NCBI GenBank assembly: GCA_003008705.1
Contig: PDUO01000015.1
Span: 749,290 to 813,289 of the forward strand
DNA: 64,000 nucleotides
Direction of reading: 5' to 3'
Origin: Pezicula radicicola
Taxonomy: Eukaryota; Ascomycota; Leotiomycetes; Helotiales; Dermateaceae
Positions 35,401 to 47,500 of this stretch are shown here, piece by piece (within the stretch, counting starts at the first letter, position 1; the number at the start of each line of letters is the position of its first letter). The notes beneath the pieces were generated by a model. It was not told where the DNA came from, did not search any database, and saw only the letters and a program-made list of their open reading frames with translations. A program made the position numbers and the translations under genes.

Positions 35401-38400
35401 TGTTCCATTAATACCTGTTGTCTTAAAGCCGGAGGAAGGGTAGCCAGGATACTAGCAGGGTCCATATCAAGGGCAGGATCTCGACCACCATTGGCAGCTG
35501 CTTGACGGCGCTGCTCATCACGCTCACGGCGACGACGATCTTGTCTCTCCTGCTGGATAATTTCGTCTCTAATATCGTCAGGGAGAGCATCAAGGAAGTC
35601 CTGGTCAATATCTGAAGGCTGAGCACCAGTTGCAGCAGCTTGGGAGCGTCGCTCAGCAACAGCTGACATGATAACTTCTTCCCGAAGTTCTTCTGGAAGC
35701 TCAGCAAGAAAATCAGCATCGATGCCGAGGTCGGTGATATCGAAGGATTGACCACGGATTTGGGTTGTGACTCTAGGTCGGTCGCTTGCGGGTGCCTCTT
35801 CTCCATCGCCTGAAGGACCAGCATCACTTGCAGTATCCATTGCATCAGTCTCTGTCTCCGTGACCACTGGTTCCCCGGACTCATTATGATCAGACTCAAT
35901 TCCACGCGCAGCGGCAGATTCTGCGGCAGCCTTTTCTGCAGCCTCTCTTTCCTCGGCTTCCTTCTTCTCTCTAGCAATTCGTTCTTCGGCTTCTTTGGCT
36001 TCTTTTGCTATGCGTTCCTCCTCCGCTCGCTTCTTCGCCTCCTCTTCTGCCTTGCGAATTCGCTCTGCTTCGGCTGCCTTAAAAGCCTTGTCGGCTTCGA
36101 TTGCTGGAGGGACAAGAACAGCATTGAGAGCCATTGTGATGTCCGCTGTTACTTCGTGGTGTTGTGAACCAAACAGGATCTTGGCTTCTTCGGTCCACCG
36201 TGCAGTAGTCGATTGGGGATTGAAGGAAGTGGCTGATCCAGGATCGACGGCATCTCTTCGGTGTTCGAATCGAGATCCGCGAGCGATGCCGAACATTGCT
36301 TGAAGATCTCGAGGCATCTCCCCATGACCAGTGATGTGAAATTGTAGGGCCTGCCCGCCCCGAGTGATAGTACCTGGCATAGGTAAGGTTCTGATGAGAT
36401 CGTTCAAGAGAGCTGCTGGGCTCTCACCATACGAATGTCGGCCACCAAGACCGATGTCCAGGAGGTCCAAGCCAGCAGGGGCTACCCAGCCTCCTGGGTA
36501 AGCACGTACTGCAGCGTGGCTACTGGTGCCGCTAGAGTTAGCACGCTGAAGGAGGGGATTAGTACCGTCGTCAGCAGATCGTGGTGGTTGACCAGGCCTA
36601 TGTGAGCGATAAGTAGACCTGTAGTCAGGAACTGCAGAACGTGGATTAGCTTCTTCATCGTTTATCAAATGGCTCATTATATTATCGAGGATACTCTGAT
36701 GCTGAGACTCTGGAATAACTTGGCTATTCCGCCGTGGACCAGCAATGCGATCGGCTAATGCTCGTAGTCTAGAGCTTGCGCTCTGTAGACTGTCCACGAC
36801 TGCCTCAAGACGTCTTGCGAGTATCGGGTCTTCGAATCCTAGAAGTGAAGGAGGAAAATGTGACATACCACCCAATGGGTCGCGAGGCCCACCGTGAAAA
36901 ATTGGCAAAGACTGTAGTCCGCGAGGCCGCCGGTGACCAATGACCATAGGTGGATCAGCTTCGTCCCACGCGAATGGTGGAGGACCATCTTCCACATATT
37001 AGCTTAGGGTTTTCAGGATAACTTGGTGTGTTGCAGAGGTTCAATACGAATCCTTGCATCCATCAAGATAACATAACATAGTATAAGACGGACTTACCTG
37101 GAAATGATTCAAACAGCATCTCTTCATCAACCATATCATCCTCCTCGTCTTCCTCATCTACAAAGGTGTTAGCATTCTGGGCTCAAGACTACAAAAAATG
37201 CTCATACCTTCGTCTTCTACATCCTCTAGGTACTCTCCAATTTGCTCGCCTTCGTCTAAGCCCTCGTCTTCCATGCGCTGAAGGATCTCAACAGCACCTT
37301 CATGGTCGTCACCGCCAAGAGCACGAACGAGATGGCCCAATGGACTGTTCTGCATATCATCCATATGGGCACGTGCTTCTTCTTGATCAGCGGCTTGGCC
37401 CTCGTAATCTTCCTCGTCGTCATCGCTTTCCCACTCCTCGGCTTCGTCGTCCTCGTCGCCAGCATCATGGACGTTACCAAGCTCATCGATGATCTCAACG
37501 CGCGCATCGTCGTCCTCCGAGTCTTCCTCATCCTCGTCATCATCATCGTCGTCATCCTCCTCATCTGAGCCGGCGGATTCGATGTCTTCGGCTTCGTCCA
37601 TAGTGACTTCAATATCCATGGCATGGTCACCATCCAAACCTTCGATGGGGCCCATGCCTTCAAAGTCTTCATCTTCATCGCTGATGTTATCTTCGTCATC
37701 CTCCTCCATTTCTTCGTCGTAGTCCATCCCTTCTTCATCATACTCGCCCTCATACATTTCTTCATCATCTACGAAGGTCAGCACTATACTGCCAGGAACA
37801 AGGGAAGCTTGATACATACCATCATCAGAAGACGAAGACTCCTCCTCTCCACCAGCTTCAAACATGCCAAGTGTAGAGTTGCGGAAGAGATCTGGAGTCT
37901 CCTCACGATCGTCGTCAACGTCGGACACTGACGTCGCATATTCAATGTCATCCACATCACCATCGCCGGGGGGAGTAGAAATAAGTCCCAGCTCGCTGAG
38001 CGTTTGAGCAGTGTGTGTTAGAGTCTTGAGTGGGCGTAGGATGTACTTAACAGCTCTCTTGGCATTGGGGAAATTGAGATCAATTTCGGCGATAGACGAG
38101 GTCAGGGCAGCGATGTAGCCCTTCTCGAACATAAGACGTCGAAGCTGTGCATGATTCCTACTTGTTAGTGCGTCATGAGAATGTCTGTCTTCTATCCCCT
38201 TGCCACTCATGATATGACCCATAAGATCGGCCAGTGAAAGCATGCGAGCATATTTGATTTCGAGAGGTTCGTTAGAAGCACTGGCCTCCTTAAATGCTCT
38301 CAGTATATTCTCAAGCACAAATCGGCGTACAAATTGGAGATCGGGCTCATCATCTCCGTCCGACAGTTCACGCGCCTTGTCCACAGACTGCTCTCCTGTC

Positions 38401-41400
38401 TTGCTCAAAAGTGCTGTAAGTACAGAGTCCGCCCATGAAGAGGTAGTAAATCTCTTTCGTAAAGCAGTTGTTTCTGCATGTTCCAATGTACCAACAGGGA
38501 TGAGATCGCTAAGTAAGTAGTTAATGACACTCGATCGCGGCTTACTAGGCGTCATTGCTAGCTGAGGGGCACTGCGTTTGAAATTGATGAACTCAATCTT
38601 GGTTCGGTTGTATGAAGAGAGTAATTCAGTGAGGCATTGGAGAATAAAACATCGATAAATGTAAATGGGATGTTCTTCGCTCTTGAACTCTTGCTTGCCC
38701 GGAACCTTGGAGGACTTCTCATCCTTCTTCAGGGGTGTGTCGGTGGTTGAAGTGCCTGACATATCTGTGTCGGTAGTACTTATTGCCGCTGCAGTCTTTT
38801 CGGCGGTAGCATTTGCCGCAATTGATGGATCCAAATCCTCTACATCTCGATAGTTAAGAAGTTCACAAAGCAAGAAGTGCACAACACCGTCAGGATTCTC
38901 AACGGCCGGAGCTTTCTGTTCTGGGGCCGGAAGTTTCGAAGCCTCCCCCATTTCACTGTCTTCGCCCTCTGTGGATGGTTTGACGTCTTGGATTGACAGA
39001 TCTTCTGTGGCTTGAACTGTAGGTTGAACAGAGTCATCCACGGATTTCTCTGTCGAGTCAACCTCCTTGAGAACGAGATAATTAGGGCGACTTGGAACGT
39101 CAGAGGCAGGGTATGTCCAGCGACCAAACTTTACCATCTCGTTGGTTACTTCAATGAATAATTCTGGGGCTCGAAGAGCTTGCGCAGAAAGTGTACGAAG
39201 GTAATTAGTGACATCAACGTTGCGAGGGTGTCTATGCGATTCGAATACGGCCTTGATTTCGGAACGCATTATTTGTTTGATAGTCTCTTCATCCTCAATG
39301 ATATGTCGCAAGATCAACATGAGCTGTCCATGGATTCGAGCCGAGCTGCTGCCAGCAAGTTGTTTTGCCATCGCAAAAAGCCTCTGGATGTTCTTTTTCT
39401 CTCCCATGGTCTGAGCCACCGGTCGATCGCGGGTCAGAATGACAAGTATGCGGAGAACAGCAAGAGCCAGGACCTCATCTTTCGCCATGCCCACACGTGG
39501 AAGGATTTCAAGGATTGATTCTAGTAACTGCAGGCGCTCTTCACGCGAAATCGTAAACTCCTTTTTCTCCAACACAGGAGTATCAATGGTATCCTGTTCG
39601 GACTTTGGCATCTTAAATCTTGTCTTGCGTGGTCGCTCATCAGTTCGGAGTAGAGTCTCGATGATTAGGAGAACTTGAGATATCCAAGGAGATGGATTCT
39701 TTGCGGAATGAGATGGAGACAATTTAATGTAAGTGAGCATAGTAGGAATACTTTCACGCAAAAGGTCAACGGTGGCCTCGTAAAAAGGCTTATCTTGAAG
39801 CATGAGCCCTAACAAGTGCGCAGCTGCGGCGACTTCCTTGCCCTTGTCGCTGATATCCTCAAGGGTTTCATAAGACTGGAGTACAGCCATCACAGATGTG
39901 CCAATCTCTCTTCGGAAATCCATTTGATCGTGGACTTTTCCCACAAATGTGGTGAGGAGATCAGCCACGTCGAAGGTCACCTCGCCATGTCGATAAATTA
40001 TTTCCAGACACCTATCAACCAAATTCTCCCGAATCGAGGATCGCTCTTCATCGAGGTCTTCCACTGTTACACGTTTGATCTTGGGGTCTTCCGGAGTGAT
40101 GGGAGTTTGCTGTGAAGCCGCAAAGCTTTGCACAATGCGTTCGCGTTCAGCCTGCTGGTCAGACGTCGTCGGATGGTTCAAGTCTAGTTCCGGAAGACTA
40201 TTGACTTCCATTTCTTGATCGTTGAAATCTGGAGTTGCTGTAGCAGCGGAAGTACTTGTGCGAGGTCTAGGAGTTGACGGAACTTCCGCGGCGATGTCAC
40301 TTGGAGGAACTGGATTTCGACCAGAATTGCGATCAGCTCGCATATCCTTAATGTACTCTCGCGCGGCTGCGAGGTTGTTTGCACAGCGGTATAATGCCTC
40401 TTTTACAAGTTCCTCGTCACCTTCAGCATCGTCTAGCAGGGATATAAGGTGATCACCATTGGGCTTGAAATGCTCGCGGTTTGCCTGAACAGTTGGCCCA
40501 ATCTTTTCCGGTCGCTTGTTCGCACCCAACTCATGGTCTGCCTGCGCTATGGCCCGGATGACAGCGATGAGCGTACTCCATGTTGAGCTAGGGGTCTTGT
40601 CGACGGGACTTGCCTCCCACAAATGGCGAATCGCAGGGAAAACTGCCATTCGTAGTTCAACGAGAAATTGTTGTGGAGAGAAGTAGTCAGACTTTGCTTT
40701 GTCTGCAACTTGTCTACCGGATCCTAACAAGGCACTTTGTGCAGCTTCTGTGACAGCTCTTCCGCTAACAACATGTGTATAAACGGGAAGGACATGATTC
40801 AAGATCTCGATAGACGTGGATCGAATGGGATCTTCATCATTTGTGCTAGATTCAATCTCCTTGGAGCATACTTCGATTATGTGGTTAACAGTATCGAATC
40901 CACCACGATCCTTGAAAGCCTGCAGAACCAAAGTGATGGTCTGAACTGCTGGGCGATCGGCATGGCCCGAGTGATCTACTAGTGTCTTACTCAATACTTT
41001 GAGGATAGCATGCCAATACTTCAACTGTGCCACAGAACGTTCCTGTGGCTGATCGTTGAGAAGATGAAGAAGGGTTTCGGCCAGTGCTACAGCAATTTCA
41101 GTCTGGCTTTGCCTCTGGAACGCACCTTGATTTCGCTTGCTGATCAATACTTTTCCTAGCGTTTGGAAGAAAGGAGATATGGCTTTGGACATGTGGCCTA
41201 GTAGGTACTTCAAGGTCTGGTAGTTCTTGTAGTGAAGGCTATCCTTTTCCTCTTTAGTCATCTTCTTCTTTGCTTGCGATGTCGGCTTGCTCGCGCGATC
41301 AAGTGCGCCTGTCTGCTCGTTCTCGACTGCAACCATATCGATAGTAGGTGAAGCAGGCTCGGTTTCAGGAACTGCTTCTAATGAAGGTCCGGTGCTAGGT

Positions 41401-44400
41401 CGGTCTTCTTTTTCATTCCAATGTTGAGGAATGATTTGCTCCAGTAAGAGGCCTTCCGAGACAGAAGCACCAAGTAAGTCCCCAAGACTTCGTACAAGCC
41501 GAGCATAATAATCGTTGAAATTCAACGTATGGAAATTTGTAGTGACACTTCGAGGGACGCCGTAATCACTCTTCAGTGCACGTTGCAAAATTGTTACTAC
41601 TGAGTCGATGGCAACAAGTGCTTTAACGATCTTTGTACCCTGGGCACATTGATCGCGGGTAACGGCATCCAGATCCTTGGGAATGACAAATTGCTTGAAG
41701 AAAGACTCATTTCCGGACTTCTTCGCGAAAGGTGCAATGGTATCTGCTGCGACTTGAGCGCGCTTCAGCAGTGAAGGGATGACAAGATGTGGCTTCTTGT
41801 CCGCGAGCTCAGCAATACAAATGTTAAGGGTGTTACTCGTAGAATTGGTTATCTGGCTCTGGACAAAGGCACATGGCAGACATGGCGAGTCAGCAAAGTC
41901 AAGGAGATACTCTACGCCGCCTCTGGTGCTGAACTCCGTGGCTACAGAAGTATTGCTGAATAGGGTATGGAGGAATTGTGCGACAACGGCTATATATGGA
42001 GTCATCGAGTTCTTGTCTGGAGTTTCTGCTTGTGCGAGAGGTGAAATGCCCTCAGGCTCGGAGTCGATGTCCATCATCTCCACGTCCGTTGCCTCTTCCA
42101 CAGCCTTACCCTTGCCCTTTGCGTCGGCTGTGGTTGGCAAATGCGCCAACAATCTAGCCCCAATCTTTCCACCTTCAGCTGTGGTCTTGCAGAGATATGC
42201 TACTCGAGCAACCATATCAAGCACTGCGTTTACAATAAAAGTCTTCAGTTTCGGATGGTGGCGAACTAGTTCATCAAAGCTAGCGCCAAGCTGGCTTGTG
42301 ACCGAAGAGCTGCTGTTGCTAAACATATTGCTGCTCAAACATTTGACATGCTCAGGACTCTCAAAAATCTCGAAGAAGCTGTCAAGAGCCTTAGAGGCAA
42401 GGAAAAGCTTCATGCCATCAGCGCTGAGACACATGGCGTTAAAGGCTTGTGGGAGAATAAGAATGGCATCTGTACTGGGCATGATGCCTTGAGCCAATGG
42501 ACCAGAACGAGTAATTTGAAGAGCTTCTTGTGTTGGTGGATGAGGTGTAGTATCCACATTGACTGTAGGAGCATCCTCAGAAGATGCTGGCGAACTTGCG
42601 TCATGGTTCTGTTCCTCTTCTGGCTCTTTTACTTTAAGATCCGGGGGCATTGTAATGGTCTTTCCTGTAACAGCTTCCAACACGGCCTTGCTGAGCCCGG
42701 CCTCCAAGATAATAGTAAAACTTGTAGGCTCATTGTTGATGAAGTCATTCAGAATCATAATTGCATTAGTCCATACAACCGATCCAAAGACCCGAGAGTT
42801 TTGAATGACCTGTTTGAGACTACCCAAGAGTTGTGACGAGTCGACCAAGTTCCGTAGCAAGCGTTCGGAATTGCCGCCGTGTGCACCGGAAGAAGCCATC
42901 ATATGATGAATAAACTTGAAAACCCACTTCAGTGTCTGTTGCTGATAATACCGGATTTCATAATCAAGGGATGGTGACTTGTATTCAGGTTGAATGCCTT
43001 CGCTAGACTCCGCCAACTTCGAGGCGGTCTTGACTTGATCGACAACGAGACTAGATACGACGTCAAGACCTCCAGCATCAACAAGCACTTGAAAGGCTTC
43101 TCGAACAGAGTAGACAAGATTGTCAAGGAAACTGATGATTTTGGGATAATAGCGTTCAGCAACAGGATTCCGTAGGCTGAGAACCTCGACGAAGATTGGA
43201 ATAACTCCTGCAGTTACCAAGTCTGTAGCCGTTCGAGGAACCAGAGCGATATTGAAAATAAGCTCGAATAAAGCATCGCGCCACTCGTCTTGCTCTATCT
43301 CGTCGACAGATTTGTTATCACTCATTTCTGCAACTGCCTTTCTGATTACGTAGAGAAGCACACCGTGATTGACATTTGCGTTGAGCGCGCTGCAGACATC
43401 TTGAAACTTAGCGCCGCCTGTGTGTTGCACTGCAATAGCTGTAAGGGTTGAAAGTGCGAGAGTCTGTAAGTGCCTAGGAACAGCATCCTCACTCTCAGCT
43501 GGTGGGTGGATCAACTCTGCAAGCTGAGGTACCAGTTGCAATCGGCGTGGCTCATCACTATCCTGCTTTAAGATATTTTCTGCGAATGCAGACTCGGAAT
43601 GAATATATGCCATATTTGTGATAGCCAAAAGACGGACAGATAGCAGGTGTCGCCGAGTCTCAAGAGAAGTTGTTAATGCATCTGCAGCTCGCAGCTTTGT
43701 GAGAAGCTCGTATTGCTGTTCACTTGGTAAACCGGTGCAGTACTTTCTGAGCAAAGCGTGCAAGCCTACGGCTTTGATTTCGGAAGCTAATATCTCTACA
43801 GTTTTGACCGTTGAAGTTGGGGCGTCATCGGAATTGGAGTTTGAACGTGAAGCAGGTGTAGGGGACTCATCTACGCTTGAAATCCTGTTGGCTCGCTGTC
43901 CGTGTGGTCCCAGATTTGAGGCACGTCGAATAGGGGTCGGAGTTGTGGGAACATTGTTAGATGGGGCGATAGCAGAAGGGCGAGGGGTGTTGTTGGCCTC
44001 TGATTCGGCAGATATCTTTGGGTAATAAGACAACCTCACGTCCCCCCATGTCTCCCAGCCTGCGTTGGAAGCTTGTACTGAAGCCTTAGTACCTCGACTT
44101 CGCATAGCCTTTGGGCCGCTAGTGTTTATGACTCCGCCCTTTGCCAGAGATACAATATCATTTGCATAGACCGTAGTAGTCGATCCCTTTTGGCCTAGTG
44201 CAGGGGTACTAAAGTAGGCCTTTTCTTTGCCTTTGGCGCTTGGAGTAACAGGTGTGGTTGGCTGTGCTGACTCTGCAGGAATGACAGCTGTCTTGCTGAA
44301 AGGCTGGGCTAGCTGCTGTACTTTATCTAAGTCGATCGAGTAATGACTGTTCAAGACCGCTTGGTTTAGTCGTGCAGGACCACGCTTCGCAGCCGTTGAA

Positions 44401-44990
44401 TATCTCTGAGCCAGTTGGGAGCTCAAAAGAAGGGTGCTCTCGAGAAGTGACAGCGATGTCGTGTTCAGTAAGCTGTCCAGGTATGAACTGCTTCCATAGA
44501 GACTGCGATTGCCACAATTTTCCAACAGCATCCGCGAAAAGTTAAGAATTGACTCTATCAGCTGACGGTCTCCATCTTTGCCAAAGCCAAGGTCATTAAG
44601 ATCGTGTGTTTCTGAAGATTCGCCATGTAGTAATTCTAGAGTATCGGGTGTGGTCTTCTTGGTGGACTCGAGGACTTTGCGCCCAAACTCTACCTTCTGC
44701 GGACCATCCTTCAATTCATATGTCTTGATGAAAAGCTCAAGAATGAGATCAAAGCGGTTCAGAAGCACTATCCAGTGATACAAGTCTCCCCGGGGAAATG
44801 GCCATCGTGTAGGAAATTCTGCGAGGTGTCGTGGTAGGAGGGGTAATGCGATGGTGCTGGCCGTGGCGGCGAATTCTTTAAGCCACGGTGACTACACATA
44901 GAGTTAACATCTACACATTTGATGCTAGATTTTGAAGCTTACCAAGGTCTCGAGGTGCTTCGCCTGTAAGGTCTTCCCTATCTGGACCAT
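32407..44990 (-). CDS. TOM1: Giant HECT-type E3 ubiquitin ligase (Tom1/HUWE1/UPL1 family)
   Basis: Ubiquitin ligase with roles in mRNA export, histone and ribosomal-protein turnover in yeast. Exons: 44943-44990, 37820-44891, 37208-37768, 37098-37157, 32900-36988, 32407-32846, giving 4089 residues. The first exon encodes 16 residues ([16 protein letters not shown]), followed by SPWLKEF and [14 protein letters not shown], the family N-terminus with DUF908/DUF913-type helical repeats. A UBA-like segment lies near residues 1490-1531 ([19 protein letters not shown]). A very acidic tract spans about 2373-2560. UIM-like DUF4414 repeats lie near 3000-3130 ([26 protein letters not shown]). The HECT domain takes the last 350 residues with catalytic Cys4056 in [14 protein letters not shown] (codon 32509-32511). 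The 51-bp intron 37769-37819 is in frame, so a form 17 residues longer could exist. Confidence 0.95.
37769..37819 (-). other. In-frame 51-bp intron in the HECT ligase (possible intron retention)
   Basis: Read on the minus strand, the segment starts GTATGT, contains GTGCTGACC as a likely branch site and ends TTCGTAG. It is 51 bp with no stop, so retention would add 17 uncharged residues to an otherwise Asp/Glu/Ser-rich stretch. The sharp composition break favours splicing. Confidence 0.75.
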
Positions 44991-47500
44991 GTTGATGCTG
45001 GGAGCGGCAAGACCGCAGAAGTATTGTGTTTGACCCCCTCCACTGCCTCCCTGCAAAACCTAGCTGTCGACAGCTTTGCAGATCGAAAAAGGAGCGTCCG
45101 CTGGAGGACGGCTCCAAGCACGATGAGGATGTTGCTTTTCTGTCGGCGTTGGCAGTGAGGCGCTTTCGGGTGATACCAACAGCCGCGCTCGATGTGCAGG
45201 GCAGTAAGTATGAGAGCGTTAGAAGCTGCTCACTCTAGCTATCGCATACAAAGTCGTCGTTTGAATAGCGGCGAGAAATGTACAAGATCGCGTTTGCTGT
45301 GTTGGGTTAGAAGGTAAGAGCGTGGTGTGAGCGTAGGTAGAAGGTAAGGTAGAAGGGTGAATCGGAAGGAGTCTCGAAAGGAACGGTGCAGGTCGCCTTT
45401 CTAATCTCGATCGATAGCGAAAACTTCAACTAGCTGGTAGGATCTGCCAGCAGTCAAATCATGGGTATCGCGATGGGTTTCGGGGGAAAGAGGGTTTGTG
45501 GTGATTGTGGGGAGGTTTGGTTGAAGATTCAAGAGCCTAGGTAGAGCTTTGACTGACTTTCTCCGTCCAACGCGCTCCACTGATTCGCTTATGTTTATGA
45601 CGACAGAACTGCCAGCCGCCAGCTCATGGGCACAAAAACAAAGGAGCGACCTAGAAATCAAGCGAATCTCATTATCTATTTGATTTTATGGTATCCTCGG
45701 GCATGGCTTCTCCGATAGCAATGCTGATATTCACTCTGCACCTTTCTACAATCACCGCCGAGTACTGCCAGTTTTTTTTTCTTTCCCTAACTTTGTTGGA
45801 CCAAGGAAAGACACTTCTAGCAGGTGACCGGCGGCCAAAAACATCCCATATTCAAGACGCAAGGTGGGTGTCCAAAACTTCAGCATTATAAACAAGTAAA
45901 GGTGAGATTTTACAGATATAGTTACACAACAGAAGGCTCATCCTAAGCTGTACATGAGAATCCAATATCAAAGATCGAGTTTAACTCGAGCGGCGTTGAG
46001 AGAATGCCATCTTTTTAACTTCCCGTCCAGGATCACAACACAGTAAATACTTTCTCGGCCCTGTCAGATAGATCTCTCTAGGTGTTGGTATTTGTGAGGA
46101 TACTTTGGGAGCAGAAGCGTAGTTGCTACAACACCTCGATATCGTGAGTGTATTTTAGTATTTTACTTCTTTGGATCCCCCTGGTAACGCTATTCCAATG
46201 GCTTATATCAGGTTGGTATCTCTGCGTTTGCTATAGTAAGAACTTGCACATTGCTCGGGCTACGTGCGCACGACTCTACGTCTTGTAATGCGGACACCTT
46301 TATGCATTTCATCGCCGACATACTCGGTAGTCTTATTATCTCTTCAACTTGCAGCAAGCTCGCTTCCTGTTCGATTCAGAACTACGGAGAATTAGCAACG
46401 GCCATGTCTTGAAATGCAGTTGCTAGAGGAGCTGGTCACACTAACGAATCGGCACTTCCTCCATACCTAAGCACATCTGACACCTCACCAATTGCTAGAT
46501 CTGCCTCAACAGCTTACTTTATTTTAGTAGCTGCTACCCCGTAAGAGGTACGAGCAAGTGAGTGCTCAAGCCTCGCCTTTCGTGAAATGCATGTCATCGA
46601 TTATAGGAAGCTCTACCTACATCAGGTGCTACGAGGGGGCTGGACAAATAGAGGCGGGGAGACGGAATGAGTTGAGGCGTAAGGTAAATATTCAAAAGAT
46701 CTCGACTGTTGAATTGGCGGTTAGAATGCGGCTCAAATTGTACCTTTTCATATCCAGCGCTTGCGGTACGGTACTCCGGACGACTGAAGACTTCGTGGAA
46801 TATGGAACTTTCGGCCCGATCACGTGTAGCCTCACGTGAAGGAAGATTTCCGTTCAAGTTTCAAGTTAAACAGCTCCAAGCCTACGAAAGGCAAGCAGGG
46901 CGAATCAAAAACGCCACTTTGCCACCGTAGTGTACTTTTACCCAGCCTTTTCACCCCTGTGAATTCGGTAGTATCATATTCTCTGCAACCCTGCATCTCA
47001 CTACCCACTACGACTGCATCTTGAACTTTTGTCCGTTCAGGGCTGAGTGGTTACCAAAGTATGCAATGGTGTCATCTCTCCCAGAGCTGTGCTATATTTC
47101 CGACTTCTCTCCATAAACCTCAATATGCCTTTTGTTTAACAGGTCTGCGTCGTCGCCCCCCTCAAAGAATGACAACAAACTATAATCATTTGCCAACCCT
47201 TCCCCTGCCCAGATCTGCCTAAGCGACCGCGAACGAACCTGGAAAGCACGCGTCAAAGAAAGAGCCAGAGCCAGAGGGAAAGACGAGCGTTGTCGAGTCC
47301 AAACAATAAAACCATAACAATTTCTTGAAGCCCACAACTACTCTCTGCCGACATCCCAATTTCCTTCTCAACTGCAGCATAGCCCAGCTGAATGCAAGCG
47401 GGTGGCCGCAATTTGTTTGATGGCCTAGTACAGTACCTCCTAACGACATCAAGGCCCTCCTTCTTCACGAACAACCCATCCCCCGATTCGTTTACCCATA
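44991..47500. other. 2.5-kb divergent intergenic region, HECT ligase / TBC GAP
   Basis: Contains the promoters and long leaders of two divergent genes. ORFs are short and unsupported. A tandem AG/GC-rich stretch (45285-45360) and pyrimidine-rich leader-like sequence (47120-47500) are seen. No RNA gene recognised. Confidence 0.45.

Noticed and set aside
35423..35977. 184-residue minus-strand ORF inside the HECT ligase gene
   Set aside because: It is an alternative frame within a long coding exon, with no recognisable domain.
37489..37722. Plus-strand ORF with long serine runs
   Set aside because: It is the antisense shadow of the Asp/Glu-rich tract of the HECT ligase; GAT/GAC/GAG repeats read as Ser on the other strand.
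41779..42492. 237-residue plus-strand ORF
   Set aside because: It is antisense to the main exon of the HECT ligase, whose frame is conserved and continuous there.
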